Shown: piece after piece, positions 50,340 through 58,801 of the stretch
How the letters are laid out: each line of letters begins with the position of its first letter
Position numbering within the stretch: position 1 is the first letter of the stretch
Assembly: GCA_014385025.1 (NCBI GenBank)
Contig: JACRTB010000016.1
Location: forward strand, 1-64,000
Direction: 5' to 3'
DNA: 64,000 bases
From: Yanshouia hominis
Lineage (GTDB): Bacteria; Bacillota; Clostridia; Oscillospirales; Ruminococcaceae
The notes under the pieces: generated by a model
Database searches by the model: none
Seen by the model: only the letters and a program-made list of their open reading frames with translations
What the model was told of the DNA's origin: nothing
Made by a program: the position numbers and the translations under genes

Positions 50340-51509
50340 ATGCTCATTACCCATGTCCATTTGGTACCGGTCTGCGGGGTGGAGATCCCCGACGGATTTC
50401 TGAGAATCGAGGGCCGGCGGATTGCCGCGCTCGGTCCGATGCAGGAGCTTCCCGCCCCGGAGGCGGGAGAAGAAGTACTTGACGGGAAAGGCGGCTGGCT
50501 GCTGCCCGGACTCGTTGATATCCACAGCCATCTGGGAATGTTCGGAGACGGGATGGGCGTCGAGGGGGACGACGGCAACGAGATCGCCGATCCGGTGACG
50601 CCGCAGCTTCGGGCGCTCGATGCGATCAATCCGCTGGACCGGGGCTTTTCCGAGGCGCTCGATTATGGGGTGACCACCGTCGTAACCGGCCCGGGCAGCG
50701 CCAACCCGATCAGCGGCCAGTCGGCCGCCATGAAGACCTTTGGCTGCTGTGTGGACGACATGGTTTTGAATCCGGCGCTTGCGATGAAATTTGCCCTTGG
50801 CGAGAATCCCAAGGGTACCTATGCTCCCCGCTCACAGGCGCCGACCACCCGAATGGCAACCGCCGCGCTGATTCGTGAGGAGCTTTACCGCGCAAAGCGT
50901 TACCTTGAGGACCTTGAACGGTACGAGCAGGACACCGAGGACGAGCTGGACCCGCCCGAATATGACGCAAAATCCGAGGCGCTGCTTCCGGTGCTGAAGG
51001 GGGAGATGGCGGTGCACATCCACGCGCACCGGGCCGACGATATTTTTACCGCCGCGCGGCTGATTCGGGAGTTCTCACTTCGCGGGGTGGTGATTCATGC
51101 GACGGAGGGACACCTGATCGCGGAACGCTTTGCCGGATTCGGCATCCCGGTCGTCTGCGGTCCGGTGATCGGCAGCCGCGATAAGCCGGAGCTGGTTTCG
51201 CTTTCCCGTGAGACGCCGGCTCTCCTTGCACATGCGGGGGTGAAGGTGGCTCTCTGTACCGATCATCCCGAACTGCCTCAGGAGTTTCTGATGCTTTCGG
51301 CTGCTCTTTGCCACAGGGAGGGAATGAGCCGCGCGGAAGCCCTGCGCGCGGTTACGCTGACCCCCGCCGAGATCGTCGGGCTGGATCACAGGATCGGCTC
51401 GCTCGCGCCGGGAAAGGACGCCGACCTTGTGCTCTATCCCCGTGACCCTCTTTCCGGTCTGGAACGCCCCATTTCGGTATTTCTTGACGGAAAACAGGTT
51501 AGATCATAA
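50340..51509 (+). CDS. Amidohydrolase, imidazolonepropionase-like
   Basis: 389 residues from ATG 50340 (AAAGGAG at 50328). Metal site: GGWLLPGLVDIHSHLG (His-x-His), HIHAHRADDI, VVIHATEGHL, and the final Asp in ALCTDHPELP. The end SLAPGKDADLVLYPRDPLSG is typical for the superfamily. The substrate is unknown; related clostridial proteins are annotated simply as amidohydrolases. The gene stands alone between an S1 gene and hpf and may be co-transcribed with the former. Confidence 0.9.
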   Translation: MLITHVHLVPVCGVEIPDGFLRIEGRRIAALGPMQELPAPEAGEEVLDGKGGWLLPGLVDIHSHLGMFGDGMGVEGDDGNEIADPVTPQLRALDAINPLDRGFSEALDYGVTTVVTGPGSANPISGQSAAMKTFGCCVDDMVLNPALAMKFALGENPKGTYAPRSQAPTTRMATAALIREELYRAKRYLEDLERYEQDTEDELDPPEYDAKSEALLPVLKGEMAVHIHAHRADDIFTAARLIREFSLRGVVIHATEGHLIAERFAGFGIPVVCGPVIGSRDKPELVSLSRETPALLAHAGVKVALCTDHPELPQEFLMLSAALCHREGMSRAEALRAVTLTPAEIVGLDHRIGSLAPGKDADLVLYPRDPLSGLERPISVFLDGKQVRS

Positions 51510-51516
51510 CTTTTAT

Positions 51517-51545
51517 TTGTCAAAAGTGCATTTCTGTGGTATACT
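51517..51545 (+). promoter_or_regulatory. Promoter of hpf
   Basis: TTGTCA (51517-51522), 17 bp, TATACT (51540-51545); 61 bp before the hpf start. Confidence 0.75.
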
Positions 51546-51605
51546 GTTATCAGCAAATCCACATCGAATGATTCGCTTGACGGATCAAAGGAAAGGGGTA
51601 CCTCT

Positions 51606-52130
51606 ATGAATATCTCGATTACAGCAAGGAAAACCACAGTGAAGGATTCCTTCCGCGAGAAGGTCGAGAAAAAGCTCAGGAAGCTTGACCGCTTTTTCGA
51701 CGATGAAGCCAAGGCTGTCGTAACAGTGACCAACGAACGCGAGCGTGAGACGGTGGAGGTGACCATCACCTATCAGGGGATGATCTTCCGCGCGGAGAAG
51801 ACGACGGCAGACAGGTCTGATTCGCTCGATGCGGTTTGTGATATTCTCTTTAAGCAGATTGTCAAGAACAAGTCGAAATTGGAAACCAAGGTCCGCGCCC
51901 GCGCCTTCGAGGACCTTTCTCCCGAGGAAACAGGGGAACAGGAGGGCGCCTACAATCTGGTGAAGCATAAGAAGTTCCCGGTTCATGCAATGTCGGCCGA
52001 CGAGGCGATTTTGCAGATGAATATGCTCGGGCATGAGTTCTTCCTTTTTGAAAATGCGGAAACGGGAGAGCTGAACATCGTTTACAGCCGTCATGGCAAC
52101 AGCTATGGCCTGATCGAGCCGATCCGCTGA
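51606..52130 (+). CDS. hpf: Ribosome hibernation factor, long form
   Basis: 174 residues. The N-terminal domain MNISITARKTTVKDSFREKVEKKLRKLDRFF... binds the decoding centre, and the C-terminal domain (IVKHKKFPVHAMSADEAILQMNMLGHEFFLFENAETGELNIVYSRHGNSYGLIEP-like) dimerises ribosomes into 100S particles. Standard length for the Firmicute long form. AAAGGGG precedes the start. Confidence 0.96.
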   Translation: MNISITARKTTVKDSFREKVEKKLRKLDRFFDDEAKAVVTVTNERERETVEVTITYQGMIFRAEKTTADRSDSLDAVCDILFKQIVKNKSKLETKVRARAFEDLSPEETGEQEGAYNLVKHKKFPVHAMSADEAILQMNMLGHEFFLFENAETGELNIVYSRHGNSYGLIEPIR

Positions 52131-52262
52131 CCGGATCTGGACCGCGGCGGATCTGCACCGCTTCCTCCGGGCCGCGGACAACTGGCGGCACCTCTGGCAG
52201 ATGCTGTTGAGAAAAACAGATAAGGTTGCGGTCCCGGTGGGCCGCAGTTCATTGTATTTTCG

Positions 52263-52291
52263 CGGCAGTGCCCTTTTCCCGGGCACTGCCG
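52263..52291 (+). promoter_or_regulatory. 11-bp hairpin before the methyltransferase gene
   Basis: CGGCAGTGCCC (52263-52273) and GGGCACTGCCG (52281-52291) with a 7-nt loop, 20 bp before the start codon. No T-run follows, so it may be a leader structure or the weak end of the hpf transcript. Confidence 0.5.
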
Positions 52292-52311
52292 CCGTTTGAA
52301 AGGAAGGGAAA

Positions 52312-53427
52312 ATGGCTTTTTTGACCATCGCGTGTCCTTGTCTCTTTGGATTGGAAAGCGTTTTGTCCGGCGAAGTGAAGCGCATGGGCGGACAGGATGT
52401 CGAGGTGACCGACGGCCGGGTTTGCTTCAAGGGAAACCCTCGCATGATCGCGCGCGCCAATGTCCTGTTGCGCACTGCCGAACGGGTTCTGATTGTGGTC
52501 GGTGGATTCCGCGCCGAAACCTTTCAGGATCTCTTCGAAGGGGTTTACCACCTCCCATGGGAGAATTTCATTGGAAGCAAGGATGCCTTTCCGGTCAAGG
52601 GATGGTCGCTCAACTCCAAGCTCAGGAGCGTCCCTGACTGTCAGTCGATTATCAAAAAAGCGATTGCCAAGCGGCTGGGTGAGCATTACGGGGCGGCTTG
52701 GCTGGAAGAGAGCGGTCCGGTACACCAGATCCAGTTTTCCCTGATGCGCGACGTGGCAAGCATCATGATAGACACCTCGGGCAGCGGCCTGCATAAGCGG
52801 GGCTATCGTCCCACCGCCAATGTCGCCCCAATTAAGGAAACGCTTGCCGCCGGAATTGCCGATCTGGCGCGAGTACGGGAAAACACCCTGCTGGTGGACC
52901 CGTTTTGCGGCTCCGGCACCCTGCTGATCGAGGGGGCGACCAAGGCGCTGCGGATCGCGCCGGGGCTGCGCCGCCGCTTTTCGGCCGAGCACTGGGGTTT
53001 GATTCCGCAGGAGGATTGGCAGGAGGAGCGCCGCGCAAGCTTTGAGCTGGTCCGCCGCAGCGGAACCTTCCGCGCGCTTGGTTCGGACATTGATTCAGCC
53101 TCGGTGGACCTCACCCTTGACAACGCCGAACGCGCCGGAATCCGGTCGAAGATTTCCTGCCATACGGAGAATGTGAAAAATTTCGTCCCGCCGGAGGAGC
53201 CGTTTGTCCTGATTACCAATCCGCCCTATGGAGAGCGGATGCTCACTGTCGAGCAGGCGGAAGAGCTTTACCGCGTGATGGGACAGGCTTTTGAGCCCGG
53301 CGAGGGGCGCAGTTACTATGTTATCAGTCCCCATGAACAGTTTGAGAGGCTTTTCGGCCGGGCCGCCAGCAGGCGCAGAAAGCTTTACAACGGCAATATC
53401 AAGTGCACCCTCTATATGTTTTTTTAA
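52312..53427 (+). CDS. THUMP-domain rRNA methyltransferase, RlmL/YpsC-like
   Basis: 371 residues. An N-terminal THUMP region (SVLSGEVKRMGGQDVEVTDGRVCFKGN...) precedes a Rossmann methyltransferase: RPTANVAPIKETLAAGI, SAM-binding motif DPFCGSGTLLIEGA, acidic motif GSDIDSASVDL, and catalytic NPPYGERM for N2-guanine methylation. By family it modifies 23S rRNA. GAAAGGAAGGG sets the start. Confidence 0.94.
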   Translation: MAFLTIACPCLFGLESVLSGEVKRMGGQDVEVTDGRVCFKGNPRMIARANVLLRTAERVLIVVGGFRAETFQDLFEGVYHLPWENFIGSKDAFPVKGWSLNSKLRSVPDCQSIIKKAIAKRLGEHYGAAWLEESGPVHQIQFSLMRDVASIMIDTSGSGLHKRGYRPTANVAPIKETLAAGIADLARVRENTLLVDPFCGSGTLLIEGATKALRIAPGLRRRFSAEHWGLIPQEDWQEERRASFELVRRSGTFRALGSDIDSASVDLTLDNAERAGIRSKISCHTENVKNFVPPEEPFVLITNPPYGERMLTVEQAEELYRVMGQAFEPGEGRSYYVISPHEQFERLFGRAASRRRKLYNGNIKCTLYMFF

Positions 53428-53472
53428 AGAAGCGGAAGCCATCGGGCTTTCGGGTAATACCGATCCGGGAAA

Positions 53473-53505
53473 CGGCGGCAGGGGGCCTACCTGCCGCCGC
53501 TTTTG
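53473..53505 (+). terminator. Terminator after the methyltransferase gene
   Basis: CGGCGGCAGG (53473-53482), loop of 7, CCTGCCGCCG (53490-53499), CTTTT. Confidence 0.75.
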
Positions 53506-53550
53506 CATTGCAGCTTTAGCGACAGCGGCCACCAGCTATGCCGGTGGGCA

Positions 53551-53600
53551 GAAAAAGCTTTAGCTTATAGAGCATTAAGCGCGGCGAAATGACGAATATT
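53551..53600 (+). repeat. Dispersed AAAAGCTTT-type repeat, copy at 53.5 kb
   Basis: GAAAAAGCTTTAGCTTATAGAG... resembles four copies at 61.6-62.0 kb. The remaining 300 bp up to the next gene hold no recognised gene; a 45-codon frame starting near 53662 is without support. Confidence 0.4.
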
Positions 53601-53900
53601 CAGAAGCGCAGAAGGTCAATCAAAGGAGACAATGACTGCTTTAGCGGTTGCAGTGCGTGTGATGCGTAAGAAGAATGGTTCTACGCCTCTTAAGAGACGG
53701 GCCGGTATCATGCCCTTTTGGTGCTGGGGCATACCATGCGTTCAACGCGTGGTTTTGATTCATCCGGCGGACGATGCGCTTTATTCATGCTTCCGGAATT
53801 AAATTTTGCTGAAATTTTTGAAATGCGAAAGGATCTGTCTCTTTCAGTCGTATTCATGGTGAAGCCTTTCAAAAACATATAACAAATGGAGGAATCAATC

Positions 53901-54218
53901 ATGAAAAAACTGGCAATCGGGATTGTCATCGCCGTAATAGTGCTGTCCATCAGTGCAATGAGCGCTTTGGCGGCATCGGAATCCCCGGGGTATGTGGATG
54001 CCGGCGGCGACGGAATCTGTGACTATGCCGCCTCCTGCGGGATGCGTTGCGGCAATGGCGATGGAGCGGGCTTTGCCGATGAGGACGGCGACGGAATCTG
54101 TGACCGCCGCGCTTCATGTGGGATGCGCCGCGGCAATGGCAGACGGGCAAACTTTGTGGATGCTGACGGCGACGGAGCCTGCGACAATGCCGGAGCCGGC
54201 TACCGCCGGAATGGCTGA
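53901..54218 (+). CDS. Secreted Cys-rich protein with DGDGICD calcium-binding-like repeats
   Basis: 105 residues. Signal peptide MKKLAIGIVIAVIVLSISAMSALAA with an AxA cleavage site. The mature part consists of a 27-residue unit repeated 2.5 times: VDxxGDGICDxxASCGMRxGNG. Each unit carries an Asp/Gly loop like an EF-hand or dockerin calcium site (DEDGDGICD, DADGDGACD) and paired cysteines. Strong GGAGGAA ribosome site. It is the first gene before an ECF sigma and an RsgI-like anti-sigma, so it is either their main product or an extracellular sensor partner. Function unknown. Confidence 0.82.
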   Translation: MKKLAIGIVIAVIVLSISAMSALAASESPGYVDAGGDGICDYAASCGMRCGNGDGAGFADEDGDGICDRRASCGMRRGNGRRANFVDADGDGACDNAGAGYRRNG

Positions 54219-54246
54219 GAGGTTCTGAAAGACCCGGAGGACTTTG

Positions 54247-54729
54247 ATGCGGGATGAACAGGAGGCGTGCAGAGCAATTGAACGGTATGCAGATACTGTC
54301 AAACGGCTCTGTATCATCCATCTGAAAAGCGGACCCGATACAGAGGACATCTTTCAAAATGTTTTTTTGAAGTATGTCCTCAGTTCCGCCGTGTTCGAAA
54401 GTGAAGAGCACGAAAAGGCATGGGTGATCCGGGTTACCATCAATGAGTGCAAAGACCTGCTGAAAAGTTTTTTCCGCAGCCGCACGGTCCCGCTGGAGGG
54501 GCTCCCCGATTTACCGGCACAGGACCCGTCCGGCGGTCGGGAGGTCCTTGAGGCGGTGCTGTCGCTTCCGCAGCGGTACAGAGATGTCATCTACCTGCAT
54601 TATTATGAGGGCTACAGCGCTGTGGAGATCGGAAAGCTTCTGTCAAAGAATGTCAACTCCATTTATACGCTTTTGCACCGCGCGAGGACTCTTCTGCGGA
54701 AAAATCTGGGAGGTGACGAATTTGAATAA
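54247..54729 (+). CDS. ECF RNA polymerase sigma factor
   Basis: 160 residues. Region 2: DTEDIFQNVFLKYVLSSAVFESEEHEKAWVIRVTINECKDLLKS. Region 4: VLEAVLSLPQRYRDVIYLHYYEGYSAVEIGKLLSKNVNSIYTLLHRARTLLRKNL. ATG 54247 lies 6 nt after GGAGG; the TTG just before is less likely. Its end overlaps the anti-sigma start by 8 bp. It should direct polymerase to its own operon and possibly to cell-surface genes. Confidence 0.92.
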   Translation: MRDEQEACRAIERYADTVKRLCIIHLKSGPDTEDIFQNVFLKYVLSSAVFESEEHEKAWVIRVTINECKDLLKSFFRSRTVPLEGLPDLPAQDPSGGREVLEAVLSLPQRYRDVIYLHYYEGYSAVEIGKLLSKNVNSIYTLLHRARTLLRKNLGGDEFE

Positions 54730-55519
54730 CCGAATCAAGGATGCTTTTGATTCCATCCATGCGGAGGAGGCGCTCAAACAGCGCGCCAAGGAGTTTTTAT
54801 CTGAGAGAATTCAGAGAACAAACCGGCGCCGCTCTCCGGTTCCTGTGAAGCTGACGGCTGCCTGTGCCTGCCTTGTGCTGCTTCTGGCCGGAGGGTATTC
54901 ATTTTTCGCGCCTGTTTCCGCCATCAGCGTCGATGTCAATCCCTCGGTGGAATTTGGCATCAATCTCTTTGACCGGGTGGTTTCCGTTGTTGGGTACAAT
55001 GAGGATGGTATGGCTCTTATCGATTCGCTCGATCTCAAGTATCAGGACTATCCCTCGGCGCTTGAGAAATTGATGGCAAGTGACCGCGTGTCATATTATC
55101 TGGAAAACGACGGATTGGTCTCGATTACGGTATTGGGTCCGACAGAAGAAAAAAGTGAAAAAATGCTGGCGGACCTTTTTGTCCGGGGCTATGGCAGCGC
55201 TTCAAATGTCGTCTGTCATTCGGGAGTTCGGGATGATGTGGAAGCGGCTCACAAGGCGGGTTTTTCCTTCGGAAAATACCGGGCGTTTCTGGAGCTGCAT
55301 GCACTTGATTCCACAGTGACAGAGGAGGAGGCGCGCGGGATGACCATGCGCCAGATCCGCGACAGAATGGATGCCTGCTCCTCCGGCCTTTCAAGAAGGG
55401 AAAACGCGGGAGAAGGACCCGGCAGGCATGGAAAATTTCCGGCGGTGCTTCCTGCTGCAGGCAGGAGCCCCTGCCTTGTCCCTGATATTTTGCCTTCAGG
55501 AAGAACTGCGGCGACATGA
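54722..55519 (+). CDS. RsgI-like membrane anti-sigma factor
   Basis: 265 residues from TTG 54722 (GGGAGG at 54709), overlapping the sigma gene. A cytoplasmic N-terminus (NNRIKDAFDSIHAEEALKQRAKEFL), one membrane helix (LTAACACLVLLLAGGYSFFA), then the RsgI-type extracellular domain: AISVDVNPSVEFGINLFDRVVSVVGYNEDG. The C-terminal 90 residues have no carbohydrate-binding or other sensor domain, unlike clostridial RsgI proteins. It should hold the sigma factor at the membrane. Confidence 0.88.
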   Translation: MNNRIKDAFDSIHAEEALKQRAKEFLSERIQRTNRRRSPVPVKLTAACACLVLLLAGGYSFFAPVSAISVDVNPSVEFGINLFDRVVSVVGYNEDGMALIDSLDLKYQDYPSALEKLMASDRVSYYLENDGLVSITVLGPTEEKSEKMLADLFVRGYGSASNVVCHSGVRDDVEAAHKAGFSFGKYRAFLELHALDSTVTEEEARGMTMRQIRDRMDACSSGLSRRENAGEGPGRHGKFPAVLPAAGRSPCLVPDILPSGRTAAT

Positions 55520-55670
55520 AACCGCTGTGTTCGAAGGGCATATAAGAGGAATTCTGACCGGGTAGGGATTACGCGTGGAAAGCGCGGGCTGAAAATGACC
55601 CCCGGTGGGACACGATGCCGGACATCCATCTCAAGAGATTGCCCCTCTTCGGTTTGACAGAGTGAAAAGA

Positions 55671-55724
55671 AACGGGAGGGACCGAAAGCGATTGCGGATC
55701 GCTTTCGGTCCCTCCCGTTTTTAT
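55671..55724. terminator. 22-bp-stem bidirectional terminator
   Basis: The arms 55671-55692 and 55698-55719 are perfect complements, with a 5-nt loop, an A-rich run before and TTTTT after. It separates two convergent operons. Confidence 0.95.
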
Positions 55725-55731
55725 GAAAGTA

Positions 55732-56736
55732 TCATGTACCGGATTGTACCGCGGGTTCTGTGCGCTGCTGTTCTGTCTCAGCCTGCATCTGTTCCCGCTC
55801 CTCCTCAAGCTCCATAAAAAGACGTTCTCTCTCCTGTGAGAGCGTCTCGCGCTGTTCATCGAGCTCGGCATAAAGCTCCTGGCGTTCCTGCTCGAGTGCC
55901 TGACGCTCCTCTTCGATGCGGCTCCACTCGGAATCATCCTCCACCATCTGGGCAAGGCTGTCCGCGTTCTGACGAAGGGCAAAGAGGCCGTCGAGGGACA
56001 GCGTATAGTGACGGGCCTGCTCCGAAGATTTTCCGGCGCCGGAGAAGGACACATGGGCGGGGGTGAAAGGGAGAGCGGAGAGCCGCTCCAGAATGTCATG
56101 GGCTTTTTCCGCAAACTGCTTTTCTCCGGTGAAATCTCCCGCAAGGGTGAAGTGCAGAAAAATCCTGCCTGCGCGGGACAAGTCCTCGAGCGATGCGTCC
56201 CGGTATTCAGAGAGACCGCCGGCCAGATCAAGATCGATGTCAAGAGATTGAATCGACGGCTCCCCTTTCAGCGCATCATAGCAAAGCGTTTCAGCCTGAT
56301 GTGCCAACTCTGTGCGCAGCCGTTCCCGGCCCGGACCGTACTGCTCCCAGAGCGGCGGAAGAAGGGCGGCGCCAACGCTCATGCAGATCAGGAAAAAGCA
56401 GACTACGCCGCTCCAAAAGTCATACTTGAGCCGGTCGTTGCGGAAGATCACACTGGAAAGCAGCACCTCCGTTCCGAGCAGAATCAGCACGAGGGGAGAG
56501 AAGCGCAGGACGGTGATGATGTCAAAGCCCGGATCAAAGAGGCAGATCAGCGCGACCGCCCCGGATGCAATCAGCGAAAGCCCCATCGTAAAGGTTCCCA
56601 CACGCCGGACTCTCTGAGGCGCCGGCGGGACCGCGGAGGGGGAGACGAGAGGATTTCCCGCGGAATCGGCCCCCTTTTCCGGTGTAAAGCCGTGCCCATT
56701 GTCCGGACGTTCCGGGAACTGGTTCAGCTCACTCAT
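55732..56736 (-). CDS. Membrane protein with LiaF/DUF5668-like helices and C-terminal coiled coil
   Basis: 334 residues from ATG 56736, overlapping the upstream gene by 8 bp. A polar, Pro-rich N-terminus; four membrane helices (GLSLIASGAVALICLF, LRFSPLVLILLGTEVLLSS, FWSGVVCFFLICMSVGAALLP) arranged as in LiaI/LiaF proteins; an extracellular region; then a Glu/Arg/Gln coiled coil of about 65 residues (EEERQALEQERQELYAELDEQRE...). Last gene of the minus-strand ECF operon; probably a surface-stress sensor or effector. Exact role unknown. Confidence 0.75.
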   Translation of the reverse strand: MSELNQFPERPDNGHGFTPEKGADSAGNPLVSPSAVPPAPQRVRRVGTFTMGLSLIASGAVALICLFDPGFDIITVLRFSPLVLILLGTEVLLSSVIFRNDRLKYDFWSGVVCFFLICMSVGAALLPPLWEQYGPGRERLRTELAHQAETLCYDALKGEPSIQSLDIDLDLAGGLSEYRDASLEDLSRAGRIFLHFTLAGDFTGEKQFAEKAHDILERLSALPFTPAHVSFSGAGKSSEQARHYTLSLDGLFALRQNADSLAQMVEDDSEWSRIEEERQALEQERQELYAELDEQRETLSQERERLFMELEEEREQMQAETEQQRTEPAVQSGT

Positions 56737-57286
56737 CCCGCTTCCCGCCGTATTCCACAAAATCGTCTCCAGCTTGAGGGGGCGCGGAAATTTCCCTGCC
56801 GCCGAAAGCGAGATGGATTCCGAGCGCAATGATTGCCACGGCAACGATCAGCGAGGGAACCGCGCGCAGCAGATCATAGAGCCAGGGAAGGTAATCCGAA
56901 AGCTTCCACAGAAAGGGACGCAGCAGGCTGGTGTAGAGCAGATAGAAGCCGAGGAGGATGCAGCCGCCGCCGATCAGGGTGTGCCGCCTTTGGACCAAGG
57001 CTTTCCAATCCCTGTGAAACGCCCCATCGAGCTGGAACAGGAAGGCGTCCTGCGCGGCGCGCTGTTCATAGGGAATGGCCTTGATGTTGAAGGTGTCAAA
57101 GAAGGCGAAGAACCAGAGAACCGGCAGAAAAACGGTGAGAATCGGCAGATAGAGAAAACCCGCCGCGACGCTGATGACCGAAAATGCCAGCATCAGCGAG
57201 ACGCCGCGTTTCATCATGCCGAGATACATCTGTCCCGCACCCGGGATAAAGGCAAAGCAAAAGGCGAAGAAGCTATTTTTTTTCAT
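56729..57286 (-). CDS. Membrane protein, TM2-like, in ECF operon
   Basis: 185 residues. It begins MKKNSFFAFCFAFIPGAGQMYLGMMKRGVSLMLAF: the PGxGxxYxG-KRG motif is that of TM2-type small membrane domains. Two more hydrophobic regions follow (LIGGGCILLGFYLLYTSLL, AVPSLIVAVAIIALGIHLAFGG). Starts inside the anti-sigma gene (14-bp overlap) and overlaps the next gene, so it belongs to the regulon unit. Function unknown. Confidence 0.8.
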   Translation of the reverse strand: MKKNSFFAFCFAFIPGAGQMYLGMMKRGVSLMLAFSVISVAAGFLYLPILTVFLPVLWFFAFFDTFNIKAIPYEQRAAQDAFLFQLDGAFHRDWKALVQRRHTLIGGGCILLGFYLLYTSLLRPFLWKLSDYLPWLYDLLRAVPSLIVAVAIIALGIHLAFGGREISAPPQAGDDFVEYGGKRDE

Positions 57287-57746
57287 CTTGGAAAACTCCC
57301 TTCAGATCAAGGCTGGAAAATCGATCAAAGAAACTCTGAAAACGGTCTGCAAATTTCCATCCTAGTTCCTGTGATTTGCTGGTAATCTGTTCTGAAACCG
57401 CGTAAACGGCGCCGTAATTCCCGCCGGTTTCATCCTTTGGCTCAAACACTCCGGTAAACCAAAAGGTCAGGGCGAGGCAGGCCGCCATCCCGGCCGCAAT
57501 ATAGCGGCGGAAGAAGAGAACCCGCGCACGCCGCGCGAGAGCTTCCATGACCGAATCGGCGAGAGGCTCGGCGGGAACCAGCAGCGGCGCTTCGCAGAGA
57601 AGCTCACTGTAGCGTTCCGTGCAACGGTCACAAAAAGAAAGATGCTCCGCGATCTCAAGGCGGGTCATTTCATCCGGCTCCTGACGGATCAAGGCGAGCA
57701 GCGCATCGTCGGTCAGACATCCGTCGCGGTCAAATGCTTCCATCAT
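57273..57746 (-). CDS. Zinc-finger anti-sigma factor
   Basis: 157 residues. The ZAS motif HLSFCDRCTERYSELL (His-x3-Cys-x2-Cys) lies near residue 35, followed by a single membrane helix (YIAAGMAACLALTFWFTGVF) and a short outer part. It binds and inhibits the ECF sigma encoded just upstream. The start overlaps the sigma stop (ATGA). Confidence 0.9.
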   Translation of the reverse strand: MMEAFDRDGCLTDDALLALIRQEPDEMTRLEIAEHLSFCDRCTERYSELLCEAPLLVPAEPLADSVMEALARRARVLFFRRYIAAGMAACLALTFWFTGVFEPKDETGGNYGAVYAVSEQITSKSQELGWKFADRFQSFFDRFSSLDLKGVFQDEKK

Positions 57747-58249
57747 CGCGGTTCCTCCTCTCTGATTTTTTGCTGTAGAATTCGTTTTGCGCGGTAGAGC
57801 TGGGTTTGGACCGTCTTAGGCGGCCGGTCCAGCCGGCGGGCGATTTCCTCGACTGTTTTCTGCTCGAGGAAAAACAGGATCGAGACATTCCGGTAAGGCT
57901 CCTTCAGTGTGCGGATGATGGTTTCGATTCGTTTGGCGCCCTCCTGTTCGATGGCCAGCTCATCTGGCGGGCCATCCGCGGGGATTGCTTCAAGGATTTC
58001 CTCTCCCTCCATGACGACCCGTTGGTTATAGGCGCTTTTGAGAAAATCTTTTGCTTTGTTGGCCGCAATCCGGCAGAGCCAGGGACGGTAACTTTCAGGC
58101 GGGCAGCGGTCGATATTCCGGTAGGCGGAGAGAAAGGTGTCTTGCGCCAGATTCTGGGCCTCATGATAATCACGAACCAGCTGGTGGCAGACGGTAAACA
58201 CAAGTTTTTCGTACTGGCGGATGAGCCCGGTGAATTGTTCATTTGTCAT
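57743..58249 (-). CDS. ECF RNA polymerase sigma factor, SigW-like
   Basis: 168 residues. Region 2: FTGLIRQYEKLVFTVCHQLVRDYHEAQNLAQDTFLSAYRNIDRCPPESYRPWLCRIAANKAKDFLKS. Region 4: RTLKEPYRNVSILFFLEQKTVEEIARRLDRPPKTVQTQLYRAKRILQQKI. First gene of a four-gene minus-strand operon with its anti-sigma and two membrane proteins, an arrangement linked to cell-envelope stress. A hairpin GGGAATG/CATTCCC (about 58276-58294) lies just upstream. Confidence 0.94.
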   Translation of the reverse strand: MTNEQFTGLIRQYEKLVFTVCHQLVRDYHEAQNLAQDTFLSAYRNIDRCPPESYRPWLCRIAANKAKDFLKSAYNQRVVMEGEEILEAIPADGPPDELAIEQEGAKRIETIIRTLKEPYRNVSILFFLEQKTVEEIARRLDRPPKTVQTQLYRAKRILQQKIREEEPR

Positions 58250-58717
58250 ATGCGCCCTTGGGTCACCACCTTGTCGGGAATGCGGGTCATTCCCGGGAAT
58301 TTTTAATCCGTATGCTGATAGAACGACGAAACGGTCTGAAATTCTTCAAAATCCGCAAATGTTTTTAAGAGTTGGCAAAGAGAATTGCTCCCGATCAAAA
58401 GGTGCATCGCGGACGGACAATCACTGCGCAGCCTGGAGGTTTTCGGAAACGGTGATTCAAAAGCAAAATTGCACGCAGATTTGGGCGGCACACGGTTTGA
58501 CTGTCCGATGTGCTGCCGCGATTCAAGGGATGGAATCACACATAAAGCGGGGCCGCCACACGATTGTGCAAAATGACGGAGAGTTGCGCATGCTTTTTTA
58601 GAAGATCGGTATAAAATATGTCCTTTTTTGGCAGACTCCTTTGTAACAGTGCCGATTAAAGCGACAAATACAGGCAGAATCCGCATCTGGAGAGAGGACG
58701 TTCCGCCTTTGGTAAAC
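58250..58717. other. Intergenic region between ECF operon and 3D-domain gene
   Basis: Holds the upstream hairpin (about 58276-58294) and probably the ECF-dependent promoter of the minus-strand operon, which I could not place. Open frames on both strands lack coding character. Confidence 0.4.
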
Positions 58718-58746
58718 TTGACAAAATGACGGAAAATGAATAATAT
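58718..58746 (+). promoter_or_regulatory. Promoter of the G5/3D-domain gene
   Basis: TTGACA (58718-58723), 17 bp, TAATAT (58741-58746), 55 bp before the start codon. Confidence 0.8.
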
Positions 58747-58801
58747 GGATATGAATTTCCCAGAATTACGGTAATCTTATGAAAGCAATTGGGTGGGCTA
58801 G

